DNA from: CAYZXT01 sp964482515
Lineage (GTDB): Bacteria; Elusimicrobiota; Elusimicrobia; FEN-1173
Length of the DNA stretch: 64,000 nucleotides
Assembly (NCBI GenBank): GCA_964482515.1
Contig: CAYZXT010000010.1
Location: forward strand, 1-64,000
Direction of reading: 5' to 3'
Shown here: positions 8,070 to 18,400 of the stretch, piece after piece
Position numbering within the stretch: position 1 is the stretch's first letter
How the letters are laid out: each line of letters begins with the position of its first letter
Notes under the pieces: generated by a model
Seen by the model: only the letters and a program-made list of their open reading frames with translations
Told to the model about the DNA's origin: nothing
Databases searched by the model: none
Translations under genes and position numbers: made by a program

Positions 8070-8665
8070 GCGCCGGGCTTCCCCCCTCGCTTCAGAAACC
8101 ACTGCAAGGCCACCAGCCCGGCCAACAATATGCCGGCCAGGATGAATTCCTTTCCGTGAGCCAGTATGGCGCGGTGAAAACCGCTCCACCCTTCAAGGAC
8201 CAACGTCTTCCAAAGCAGTTGTGAAAAATACGTCATGAGGATCGTCCACGGCAGGATGCCGGGCACGGTGGCCGCCAAATAAGGCTTCCATCCGACACCC
8301 GCCATTCCGGCCAGGTAATTGACGACCGTAAAAGGCGGAAATCCGACGAGCCGCATGATCAGGATGGCGCGGAACCCCTGCTCCGACATGGACGCCTCAA
8401 ACCGTTTGTACCGGCGGCCCAGGCGGCGCTCCAAAAAACGGAGCCCGAAAATGCGGCCCAAATAGAACGCCGCGCAGGCGCCCGCGATCTCCGCGGCCAG
8501 GCTGAAAACCACCCCTTCCCAGAAACCGAACAGCACACCGCCGATCACCGGGAACGGCGTGATCGGCCCGGTCAGGCAGATGATCGCGTAGGTCAAAACA
8601 AAGACCGGTGCCGCCCACGGCTGTCCGTGCAAGACGTTGACGAAATGAATCAGATACTCAAGCAT
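8045..8665 (-). CDS. TVP38/TMEM64 (DedA-like) membrane protein
   Basis: About 206 residues with five or six hydrophobic segments. The central part shows VTT/SNARE-associated-domain features: GPITPFPVIGGVLFG near residue 32, AAEIAGACAAFYLGR near residue 57 (small-residue-rich re-entrant helix with a closing Arg), and RLVGFPPFTVVNYLAGMAGV near residue 105, the conserved F/P-F-x-x-x-N-x-x-A-G block. Family members are inner-membrane proteins linked to lipid scrambling or undecaprenyl-phosphate recycling. I choose the ATG at 8665 (GGAG 7 nt upstream, 8-bp overlap with the symporter gene) over the longer frame starting at 8707. Confidence 0.82.
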   Translation of the reverse strand: MLEYLIHFVNVLHGQPWAAPVFVLTYAIICLTGPITPFPVIGGVLFGFWEGVVFSLAAEIAGACAAFYLGRIFGLRFLERRLGRRYKRFEASMSEQGFRAILIMRLVGFPPFTVVNYLAGMAGVGWKPYLAATVPGILPWTILMTYFSQLLWKTLVLEGWSGFHRAILAHGKEFILAGILLAGLVALQWFLKRGGKPGAQRAGLSE

Positions 8666-10160
8666 CCTTCGGCTCCAACACCGGACCCAATAACCAGCCC
8701 AAGACAAACGTCATAACGGTCCCCAGGATCACCAGCCAGCTCCAGCCCAGCCCGATCACTTTCATTTCCGAAAGGACCAAGAGCACGGCCATCGCGGCCG
8801 CGCTGGCGGTCATGGCGAGCACGTTGGCGCGGTTGGAACGCCGCTGGGTGAGCAAACCCAAAAGGAACACGCCCAAAAGCGACCCGAAGGTCACGCCGCC
8901 GATCTTGAAGGCGAGCCATAGGAATTTATCGAAGAAACTGAAGATGTACGCCAGCACGGCCAGGACCAAGCCGAAGCCCGCCACGCAGATCCGCGAAACG
9001 GTCACATAATGCCCTTCCCCCGCGGTTTTATTCAGGTGCGGCCTGTAGATGTCCGTCACGAAGGAAGCGGAGAGCGACGCCAACGGCGAATCGATGCTCG
9101 CGAGGAAAATCACCGACAGCATCAGCCCCCGCAGGAAGGACGGCATCTGGCTGTTGATGAAATGCGGGAAGATGGCGTCCGTCTTCCCCGGCAAAGCGAG
9201 CCCGGGGTTCAGATTGTAAAACGTGTAGAGCCCGGCGCCGATGGAGAGATAGGTGAGCAACACGAGCAGGCTGCCGGGGATCGTGAGCAGGATGGTCTTC
9301 TGGCTTTCCCGCCGCGTCTCCACGGTCAGCAAACGCTGCATCAGATCATGGTCCGTGCCGAAGGCCGCGGCGGAACCGAACACGCCGTTCAGGATCGCCA
9401 GCCAGAGGATGTTCGGGCTGGCCAGGACCGTTTTCCAGAAATCAGGGTCCGAGGGCGACGGCCCCCATTCGAAAAAGCTCAGCCGGCCCGCGGGTCCCGC
9501 CGTGTGATAGATCGTCGAAATCCCCCCGTTCAAGTGGATGAGGAACCCGACGGTCGCCAGTCCGCCGCCGATGATGCAGACGCCCTGGAACACGCTCGCC
9601 CAGACGCCCGCCTTGATGCCTCCGGTCGCGATATATACGATGCTGATCAGGGTGAACAACAGGATCGCCGGCACGATGTGCCAGCCCAGCAGGATGGCGA
9701 TGGCCGTGGACGCCGCCATCAAGCGGACGCCGGAACCCATCAAACGCGTCACGAAGAAGAAAAGGGAGCCGGTCACCTGCGTCTGCGCGCCGAAGCGCCG
9801 GCCCAGGAATTCGTAGATGGTCGTGCAGTTGAATTTATAGAACGCGGGGATGAAAAGGTAGGCGATGAGGATGCGCGCCAGGGCCGAGCCGATGAAGAAC
9901 TGCGCGTACTGCCAGTTTTCGCTGTAAGCCACGGCAGGGACGGAGATGATGGTGACCGCGCTGATCTCCGTCGCCACGAAGGACAGGCAGGCCGCCCACC
10001 AGGGGATGCGTCGCCCGCCCAGGAAGAACTCGTTGGTGGAGGTTTGCTGGGCGCGGAAATGGAAGCCGATCCAGACCATCAAGGCCACTATCCCCGCGAG
10101 GACGGAAAAATCCACCCAGGTCAAATAGGTTTGTCCGCCGAACCAGCGCAATATCTCCAT
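8658..10160 (-). CDS. Sodium:solute symporter (SSS family), probable amino-sugar or muropeptide-sugar transporter
   Basis: 500 residues with about 13 hydrophobic segments. The SSS signature is seen in FFLGGRRIPWWAACLSFVATE and the following ISAVTIISVPAVAY near residues 45-78, and ATGGIKAGVWASVFQG near residue 185. The substrate cannot be read from sequence. It starts at the base after the namZ stop codon and follows murQ-namZ, an order that suggests uptake of MurNAc or GlcNAc released by NamZ and NagZ. This is inference from context. E. coli uses a PTS (MurP) for MurNAc; a Na+-coupled carrier would need a separate kinase, and a sugar kinase gene exists at 34.5 kb. Confidence 0.85.
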   Translation of the reverse strand: MEILRWFGGQTYLTWVDFSVLAGIVALMVWIGFHFRAQQTSTNEFFLGGRRIPWWAACLSFVATEISAVTIISVPAVAYSENWQYAQFFIGSALARILIAYLFIPAFYKFNCTTIYEFLGRRFGAQTQVTGSLFFFVTRLMGSGVRLMAASTAIAILLGWHIVPAILLFTLISIVYIATGGIKAGVWASVFQGVCIIGGGLATVGFLIHLNGGISTIYHTAGPAGRLSFFEWGPSPSDPDFWKTVLASPNILWLAILNGVFGSAAAFGTDHDLMQRLLTVETRRESQKTILLTIPGSLLVLLTYLSIGAGLYTFYNLNPGLALPGKTDAIFPHFINSQMPSFLRGLMLSVIFLASIDSPLASLSASFVTDIYRPHLNKTAGEGHYVTVSRICVAGFGLVLAVLAYIFSFFDKFLWLAFKIGGVTFGSLLGVFLLGLLTQRRSNRANVLAMTASAAAMAVLLVLSEMKVIGLGWSWLVILGTVMTFVLGWLLGPVLEPKDA

Positions 10161-11393
10161 TTACCTTTCCCTTCGACGGATCGGCTCATCCGAATAGAGC
10201 AAGAAGGGCTTACGCTCCCACATGAACTTTTCCACGTCGGCGTAGACTTCGGTCAGCAGTTTTTCCGGCGCGGCCCCCGTCTGGAAAAATTCCCGAAACC
10301 GCTCCGTGCCCGTCACCCGCGGCATCTCGTTCCAGCGCGGAACGAACTTTTCGCCGGCCAGGTCCCGGATGATGAAGCTCGCCAGGATGAAAATATCCAC
10401 GGGGCGGACCGCTTCACGGTCCTTGACCTGGACGCGGACGCCCCGGCAGACTTCCCCCGCGTAACGGTTGTCCCCCTTCGGGACGAACCGCGCCGGCTTG
10501 AAAACGACGCCGGACAGTCCCGAGTCGTTCAGACGCCGCGCCAGCTCCCGGCCGTCCAGCCACGGCGCGCCGAAAACCTCGAACGGGGAACCCGTTCCGC
10601 GCCCGACGGAAATATTGGTGGCTTCAAAGGCGCCGATCCCGGAATAGAGCAGAGCGGCGCGGGGCGTGCGGATGTTGGGCGACGGCGGGAGAAACCGCAA
10701 ACCGGTTTCATCCCACCAGCCGCGGGCCCAACCTTCCATCCTGACGACGCGCAGCTTGGCTTTCAGGCCCGACTTGGTGTTGTGCCACTGGGCGATCTCC
10801 CCGACGGTCATGCCGTGCCGGACGGGGACGGAGAAATACGCCGTAAAATGGCGGACCGCCGGATCGAGAATTTCCCCCTCAACGATCCTGCCGGTGACCG
10901 GGTTCGGCCGATCCAAGACATAAAACTCGATACCTGAATTGGCGCATTCCTCCAGCGCGTACCCCATGGTCGTAATGTAGGTGTAGAACCGCGCCCCGAT
11001 GTCCTGGATGTCGAACACCAGCGCGTCCAACCCGGCCAGCATGTCCACCGTCGGGCGATGGGTCTTTCCGTACAGGCTGTAGATCGGAATGTCCTTCCAT
11101 CGGTCGTCGCCGATGACGGCGCCGTCGCGGGCTCGGCCGGTGAACCCGTGCTCCGGCGAGAATATCGCGGCCAGGGTCACGCCCGTCGCCCCGGAAAGCA
11201 GTTCGATGATGGAACGGCCTTTCGCGTCGACGCCTGTGTGGTTGGTGATCACGCCGACCCGCTTTCCTCGGAGGCGGTCGAAATTTTCGGCGGCCAAAAC
11301 GTCGAGGCCGGTTATTACTTTCGCCTGAACGGAAACGGCGGCGACAAGCAACAGCAGGAGGAGCGCGGCGATGCGGGAATGGGGACGGCCCAT
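10161..11393 (-). CDS. namZ: Exo-beta-N-acetylmuramidase NamZ (DUF1343 family)
   Basis: 410 residues with a cleavable signal peptide (SRIAALLLLLLVAAVSVQA). NamZ enzymes remove non-reducing-end MurNAc from peptidoglycan fragments. Family signatures are GVITNHTGVDAKGRSIIELL near residue 48, FSPEHGFTG near residue 77, IYSLYGKTHRPTVDML near residue 105, VFDIQDIGARFYTY near residue 125, and DRPNPV near residue 160, with a second Rossmann-like half ending in EVYADVEKFMWERK. It lies 6 bp after murQ and directly before the symporter, matching the known functional pairing of NamZ with MurNAc catabolism. Export fits action on cell-wall material outside the membrane. Confidence 0.93.
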   Translation of the reverse strand: MGRPHSRIAALLLLLLVAAVSVQAKVITGLDVLAAENFDRLRGKRVGVITNHTGVDAKGRSIIELLSGATGVTLAAIFSPEHGFTGRARDGAVIGDDRWKDIPIYSLYGKTHRPTVDMLAGLDALVFDIQDIGARFYTYITTMGYALEECANSGIEFYVLDRPNPVTGRIVEGEILDPAVRHFTAYFSVPVRHGMTVGEIAQWHNTKSGLKAKLRVVRMEGWARGWWDETGLRFLPPSPNIRTPRAALLYSGIGAFEATNISVGRGTGSPFEVFGAPWLDGRELARRLNDSGLSGVVFKPARFVPKGDNRYAGEVCRGVRVQVKDREAVRPVDIFILASFIIRDLAGEKFVPRWNEMPRVTGTERFREFFQTGAAPEKLLTEVYADVEKFMWERKPFLLYSDEPIRRRER

Positions 11394-11399
11394 GGGATT

Positions 11400-12290
11400 C
11401 TAATCCAGACTTTTTCGCAGGGAACCGCGGTGGGATTTCAACAGCCGTTGCGCGTCCGTAAACGAAACGCCGCGCCGCGCCATCAGGACCGCGGGCTTCA
11501 CGCGGCCACGGGCTTGCCGGAAAAGTCGGAGCGCTTCCTTTTCGGAAACGCCTCCGAGTCGTTGGATCAGGCGCAGACCGCGGGCCACCAGCTTCTTGGA
11601 CCGGGGCTGCAGGTCCACCATCCAGTGGCCGTAGACCTTCCCCAGGCGGACCATGCTCGCGGTGGTGAGTATGTTCAAAGCCATTTTGGTGGCGCTGCCT
11701 GCCTTCATGCGGGTGGAACCGGCGAGGATTTCCGGGCCTGTTTTTAAAGGGATGAGCACGTCCGCCAGGGATTTCAGGGAGGTCGACGGATTGCAGCTGA
11801 TGAGAATCGTCCCCGCGCGCTTCCGGCGGGCCGCGGACAAAGCCGCGCGGACGAAGGGCGTCACGCCGCTGGCCGCCACACCGACGAGGACGTCGCCGAG
11901 GCGGACTTTTTGGCCGACCAGGCGGCGCGCTTCCGGCTCCCGGTCTTCGGCGCCTTCCTGGGAACGGAACAACGCGCGCTTGCCGCCCGCCATGAACGCC
12001 TGGATTTGTCCCGGCCGCGTGTTGAAGGTCGGCGGGCACTCCGCGGCTTCCAGCACGCAGAGTCGCCCGCTGGTTCCGGCGCCGAACAAAAACAATCGTC
12101 CTTCCCTGGAAAGCGATTGGACGACCAGATTCACGGCGCGCGTCAGACCGGCACGGGCGCCGCGCACCGCGTTCAAAACGCAGCGGTCTTCATCGTTCAT
12201 GAGATGGATGATTTTTTCGGTGGAAAGTAAATCGAGACGGCGGGAACGCGGATTGGATTGCTCCGTGGGAAGGCGCGCGAAATCAACCAT
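11400..12290 (-). CDS. murQ: N-acetylmuramic acid 6-phosphate etherase
   Basis: MurQ removes D-lactate from MurNAc-6-P to give GlcNAc-6-P in the cytoplasm. From the ATG at 12290 it is 296 residues, the normal length. Signatures are TEQSNPRSRRLDLLST near residues 8-23 (etherase N-term), the SIS-domain loop GAGTSGRLCVLEAAECPPTF near residue 66, VGVAASGVTPFVRAAL near residue 130, SCNPST near residue 158, and LAGSTRMKAGSATKMALNIL near residue 190. A TTG at 12326 is in frame but would pass through a stem-loop, so I prefer the ATG, which has TATTCT exactly 6 nt upstream and no Shine-Dalgarno. Heads murQ-namZ-symporter-TVP38. Confidence 0.95.
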   Translation of the reverse strand: MVDFARLPTEQSNPRSRRLDLLSTEKIIHLMNDEDRCVLNAVRGARAGLTRAVNLVVQSLSREGRLFLFGAGTSGRLCVLEAAECPPTFNTRPGQIQAFMAGGKRALFRSQEGAEDREPEARRLVGQKVRLGDVLVGVAASGVTPFVRAALSAARRKRAGTILISCNPSTSLKSLADVLIPLKTGPEILAGSTRMKAGSATKMALNILTTASMVRLGKVYGHWMVDLQPRSKKLVARGLRLIQRLGGVSEKEALRLFRQARGRVKPAVLMARRGVSFTDAQRLLKSHRGSLRKSLD

Positions 12291-12296
12291 GACAGG

Positions 12297-12326
12297 AGAA
12301 TAACAATTTCCGTTGCCGCTAGGCAA
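12297..12326 (-). promoter_or_regulatory. Predicted murQ operon promoter (leaderless type)
   Basis: On the minus strand TTGCCT (12326-12321), 18-bp spacer, TATTCT (12302-12297), then 6 nt to the ATG. The -35 lies inside the small hairpin GTTGCC-TAGC-GGCAAC (12312-12327), so protein binding there would block the promoter. Confidence 0.4.
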
Positions 12327-12385
12327 CGTGCCTGTTTGTGGAAAGGCCTAGAAACGCTAGTCCAGGTGCCAGTTTGTCGGATGGC
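12312..12385. repeat. Intergenic stem-loop element, copy 2 (upstream of murQ), two conserved-loop hairpins
   Basis: Plus-strand reading: hairpin GTTGCC-GCTA-GGCAAC (12312-12327), then GCCT/AGGC closing the loop GTTTGTGGAA (12330-12347), then GCCA/TGGC closing GTTTGTCGGA (12368-12385). The two 10-nt loops match those near ymdB, moeB and thrS while the stems differ but remain paired. It occupies most of the 146-bp gap between murQ and G1. Confidence 0.6.
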
Positions 12386-12436
12386 AGAAACTTAATCGTC
12401 TACTTGACCACCGGCGTTTTGAAGCGACGATGAAAA

Positions 12437-15400
12437 CTATGCGCTCCGCGAGATCAGTTCGTCGACGCGCCGCAGCAGGTCCAGGGTCTTGGAGAACAAC
12501 TCGTATAGCACCTCTTCCCTCGTTCCTTCCGGCAAACCGCTCAGTTCCTCGGCGTCCGGATGGCGGACGAAGCGCGGGACGGATTTCGAATGTCGCTTGG
12601 ACGACGCCTGATAGTCGGAATGGAAAGATACGTCCTCCCACGACACGGCCTTCTCCTGGACGAACCCCAACACCCGGATGTTCGGAGAGGCGCCCAGTCC
12701 GGCCCGCAGGACCGAAGCGGCGGAATCCCCCCGGACGACGATAAACACGGGCGAGCGCCTCCGCCCCAACAGTTTCAAGACCCGAAGAGACGATTGCGCC
12801 GCGTCCGCGGAAACCCCGGACAGGTTCACGACCAAGGGCGTCTCGCCGGTAAACAGGGACGAAACGCCCGCTGTGGCGAAGGAATCCCGCAGACCGCTCA
12901 AGAGTCCTCTTAGTTCAGACCATTTAACCCTAGGGTTTAAAATCTTACCGATCAACACCGCGCGAGACATGTTTCCATCTATCACGCGCCCGGCCGCCCA
13001 TTCCGAATAATTTCCCCGGGCCGTCAGGATTCCAGATCGAAGTATCTGGGCCGGAGACAGGAAACGAAGCGGCTCCGGCTTCGGGATCGCTCCAGCCAAT
13101 AACCCGGACCCACTCTCTCCTCTCGGCGAACCGCCGCCGTCCGCCGGGAGCGGCGTTTGCGGCGAACCGGAGGGACCTTCCCCGTCCCCGGAACCCCGCA
13201 ACTGTTTCGCGATCAATTTCGCGAGAGGAACGACGTGCTCCGGTTCCATGTCGGCAGGTTTCGGCAGCGAATCGGTGATGAAAACGTTGCGGTGATCGAT
13301 GGGACTACCTTTGAACGTTTCCTTGAGGCCCTTGGCGAATATCCCGTGGACGACGACCGCCTGAAAATCATAGGGCAGGCCCATCCAGACGAAAACGAAA
13401 TAGGGCAAACGGAAGCGTCCGCCCGAATAGCGGATCAGACGCCGCTCCACGACCTTGATGATTTGCCAGATCCAGGGCCCCCACTCTTCCCCGAGCCGTC
13501 CCTGCCGCAGGATATAGTTCGCCACCTCGATCTGCGTGCCGCCTGTGCTGCTGATGTCGTCCATCAGGAAAACGATTTTTCCGGCCAGGAACTTGACGTC
13601 GTTAACGGGGCGCTCCCCTTTCGGCGATTCGAGAAGCTTGTCCTTATCCGGACCTTTCTTGTGCCGGGTCAGGACCCCGACGACCCTGGGTGCCGGAGCG
13701 TCCGCGGGACGGGTCTTCTCGAACACGATGGACAAAAAACCTTCGTCGCCATCGACAGGATCGGTTGCCGCCATCACATAATTGGAGAAACCCTCGTCCG
13801 GGGAAGCCGCGACGATCTTTTCCGGCCCGAGCCCCGACCGGGACAAGAGGTTCGTGATCCTGCGCAACAAGAGAGGAAGCGCGTTGACGTTATGGTAGCG
13901 GACGGGGTCCAGACCTTCGGGGAGATAGGACGATTTATAAGACGGATTGGGCTCCAGGGTCTTGCTCAGGTGGAGGTTGACGAAGTACATGTCTTCCGTG
14001 AGCAGGCTGAGCAGGCGCAGGTGCGTTTCGGCGCTGATGCCTGTTCCAATATCGTAGGCCTCCTTGGTGATCCCGTCCTGCCGGACGTATCGCAGATAGG
14101 GAGCCACCAGCGAGACGTGGACGCCGGCCGCCCGCAGAGCCGCCAGGGTCAGAATCAGTTCCACCACGCCTTCGTTGGAATTCCCCTCGTGTCCATAAAC
14201 CAGGACGACGTGTTTTCCCTTGAATCCGGCGAACAGGTCCGGCCGAGGCAATTTCCAACCGTTCAACGGAACCAACGGATAATTTTCAACCGACAGCTCG
14301 GCGGCCAATTCCCGCGCGAGCGTAGATTGATTTTCGGCGGAAGCAACAGTTCCGTCCAAACTCAGGACGCCTGAAATCGGTTCCGAGGTTTTTGCTTTCG
14401 CGAAGGCGGAGTAGGGGTCGGGTAACGTCATCCGCGCTGAGGCCGACAAACCGGTCAGCCAATCATCTGCCGTCACCTCCTCTCCGTTTTCCTTCAAAAT
14501 GACCAGCCCGTCCGGCCCCACCATGGACTGGAGCAGGGTGAAAAGGTAGGGAAGATAGCTTCTGAATTCCTCATCGGCCGCCCTCAAGCCCTTTTCGGCG
14601 ATGGCGAGCCTGATGGATTTCGCCTGGGAGCCTTCCTGCTTCAGGGCGCCCAGGGCCAAAACCAATTGAATGACATCGTCCAGATTATTCGCTTTGCCTT
14701 CTTTCTGCGCCAAATCCAGATCCCATCCCACGGCGACGTCGCTTTTGTCCGCCGCGTTGCGGTTGGCGATACGGACGGCCATTTCTTGATCGGCGAACTG
14801 CTGATAAAAAAATTCAATGGTACGGCGGCCTGCTGCGGACTGTCTCTGAAGCCACCCTTTCATGAACGGGGATACGGACCGGAATTGGAGGGAATTCTTT
14901 TCCCTCGCCGTATCCTGCGTGAGCGAGATGAATAGATCCACGTAACCCTGCGGCCGGATGTTCCGGTTCAGCGTGTCCAGCCAGGTCTGAAGAAGCGCCA
15001 GCTCCCGGTCGGCCCTGATGAAGTCGGGGGTGAATATTTTCAGGGAGTCGACCAGGAAGGCCTGAAGTTCCTGAACGGTTTCCTGCTTCGCTTCTTCATC
15101 GCTCCCCGCGATCGAAACCGATACGATGTGGCTATCCTGTATCTGGCCCCCCGCCTCGCGCAACTGCAAATCCTCGGGGCGAAGCGAAGGCATCGGCAGC
15201 TTATGGGACCGATACCAGGCGAGCATCCGCCCGATGTCATGGACCCAATGCAATAAAATTTCCCGCTTTCGGGCGTCGTCCAAGCCCCGCAAAACCTCGA
15301 TGCTTTCCTGCAAATTCCGTGGGATGAATTCCCGCACGACGACGAGGTTGTCATCGTAAGACTCATACAACTCCGGGACCCAGGGAACCAGCTTGCCATC

Positions 15401-18400
15401 GGCGCGATCGCTCTTGGCCGCACGCCAAACGCTTTCGATGGCATCGAGTTTTTCAACGTTCGCGGTCCACGTCAACGTGGCCGGCCGGCCGTCGGGGCCT
15501 TCGACCTGATATACCGTCGCGCCCATCCGCCGGACGATCTTCCAGGCGTCGCTGCCGATCGTCACAGCCTTCTCCTCGCCTTTTTGGATCCGGAGGAGGA
15601 AGCTGGCGAACCGCTGGGACAAATCCCCGTATTTGCTGTGGCGCGTCTGAGCCCCGTCCTTTTCCAGCGCCTCGATGTCCACCATTTCCGCGGTGAGAAA
15701 AGTGAACTCGATGTCTCTGTCCTTGAACGCCCCCTGAAACGACAATAGGCCTTCCCGGGACATGACGGGGACGACGACGGCGCAATGGCGCACCGATGAT
15801 TTTCTATCGTCGTAATACTTTAAAAGCTCGTCCAGGGTTTTAACGAGCGTCATGCCGCTGCGCAGTTGCGTGTCCATCAAAACGATGGATTCGGGTAGCG
15901 CACCCTCCGCGATCGCCCCGTTCTCATCCCGGATGTCCAAATGAACGGCCCCTTCCGAGCCGGCCAGGGGCCAGGCGAACACCATGTGGGATTGCGGCAA
16001 CTGCCGCCGGAAAGTGTTGCTGAAAGGGGCGGACCCGGCGGCGGCGTTCACAATCAGGATCCTTTCGTCCTCCGGCATCCCCTTTCCCGCAGGATCGCCG
16101 AGGCTTTTGTAAGCGACCGCCAGGAGCGCGCCGATGCGGTTGGCCACGCCGGCCAAAGCGCGCGGCGACGAGAGTCCTCGGTCCGTGCGAAGCAGACGCA
16201 TAAGGCGGGACAACTCCTCGTATTTACCTTCCGACGCCTCATTTCCGATAAAAACGTCCGAGGCCAGGGAAAGCCTTCCCTCCGCCAACAAACGGTCGAT
16301 GCTTCCCTGCTTTTCCAGCCACTGGGCGAAGGCTTGCCGGTCGCTCACGATCAACTCGTCCCCGGCCTTGTTGGTCTGAAATACCTCCGTTTCGTTTTCC
16401 AACAACTCCATGATCACTTCATCGAGGATAAGACTGGGGACGTTCGCCAACTCTGCATGAATCCGGCTCCTCTTAAGGGATGTCGCTCCGGAGACGAACA
16501 ATTGCGCGATGCCCATGCGGACATTTTCCCGCGCCGCCGAGTTGTACTCAAACTCCGATGCGTCGGTGGACCCGCGCACCGCGATCACACCCCACAGACC
16601 GAACCCCATCGCGGCCAGCACAACCGCGGGCCACCACAGCAGGACGCCGATGGAAACAATCCATAAGGAAAACACCAGCCCGGCGCGCGCGCGGAATTCA
16701 TCGGCATCCACATCCTTCACGTCCCATCTGGAGTTGAAACCGTGGATCACCTCCTCCACAAGCAGCATCCCGAGAAAAGCGTAACCCGCCCAACACCACA
16801 GGATGTTGAATCCGCCTCGCCGCCACCTATCCCGCAGCCAGGCGTCCATGACGCTTTTCTCCAGCAAACGTTTTTGCGCCACAGCGTCGAACCAAAACAG
16901 GAATCCCCGGTCCGAAATGACCGCGGATTCCCGTTCCCGATCTGAAAGCCATCTCGTCAACAGGAGCAACAAGGCGGACGTCGACAGCGCCGCCTGCGAC
17001 GGCAGAGCGAGGAAAGGCACGGCATACAAAACCGAAATGGCCAACCCGACGGATCCGAATCCGAGAACCCAGTGAAACGTCATTCTTAAACTGGCGCTGC
17101 TGACCGCCCGGGCAGAATCCGCGGAAGCAGTCGTCGACGACTGTCGCTCGCCGAAGAATGAATTCCACAGCCGTGCTTTGGCTCGGACGGCCCATTGCGA
17201 CGGCCAGGAAACACGGAGGCGGAACCTCTTTCCATCCTGACGATAAGCGATTTCTTTCCCAGCCGATGAGACCGGCTCCAAGTGGGCCTCAACCTTCAAG
17301 GAATGTCCGTCATCGCCCATTACGGTTATGCCGGCATGAACGCCCACTCCGTCACCGCGAACCTTGGNNNNNNNNNNGGCATCGACACGCGAAAAACCGG
17401 GGAAACCCTGGATCATGCGACGTTCTTCCTCCGTCAATCGTCCGTGCCGGATAAATGAAGACAAGACGCGGAGAACCGCCGACAACAACGCAAACCTTTT
17501 CTGGACGAACTCGAAACCCGGAAACGGCGGGGCCAGGGCTTGGGGCGGGCTTAGGTCCAGCTTGTCGCCCAGCAGCAGCCGCTCGAGAGGCAGTTTGTTT
17601 AGGGCGAAGACGTCCAGATAGTCCGCCCCGCCGCCCACCGCATGCTCGAACTTCGGCATGACCGTCGCGAAGGACATCTTTCGCTCGCGCAGCAGGTTTT
17701 CAATCCCGGAGGAGTGGAACCCGCCGGTGACGATGGCCGCGGTCGCGGCGCCCGATTCATCCTCCGGGTCAAGGGAACCCAGGAAATTGTCCAGCATGAC
17801 CTTGTTACGGTCGGTCGCATTCCGATAAAAAGATTCAAGCTCCGCCGCCAGCGCGCCGAAGCGCATGTCGGCGCCCGACATCTCCGTCCCCGCGAACGGC
17901 GACACGTCGCCATCCCGCTTCGAGAGCGCTGAGACCCGGGCGTTGATCCTCCCGATCTCGGCGCGGCGCGCCAAATATTTTTCCCACTCATTCGCGTGAA
18001 GCTCCCGGGCCGCGAGCCGCCGAGCCAATCGCATATCCTCGCCGATCCGCAACAGTTCCCTTCTGTCCAAGGATGAACCGGCCGACGCGAGGACGTTTTC
18101 CTTCAGGGCGTCGAGTTCCTCAAACAGTCCGAAGCGGTCGATGCCCTCGGCCGACAGGACATAGGCGATGTAGCGGTCAAACCGTGGGAACTCCGCGAGG
18201 GAGACGCCCTTTTCCCGCGAAACATCCTTCAAGTACGAATAGTAGACGGCGCTTCCGATTTTTCCGGCCTTGAAAGCAAAACTATGATCGACCAGCGACG
18301 CAATGTCCGATTCCGCCAGGCGGGGCGACAGCTTTTCGATGAACCGCTTCCGTTCGTTTTCCGCGGCGGAAAAATCCAGGGACGCCTCCTGGCTGAAAAC

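Noticed and set aside
9009..10937. 642-codon plus-strand open frame opposite the symporter and namZ
   Set aside because: Crosses two well-supported minus-strand genes; composition (Arg, Gly, Asp, Gln) is typical of antisense GC-rich frames.
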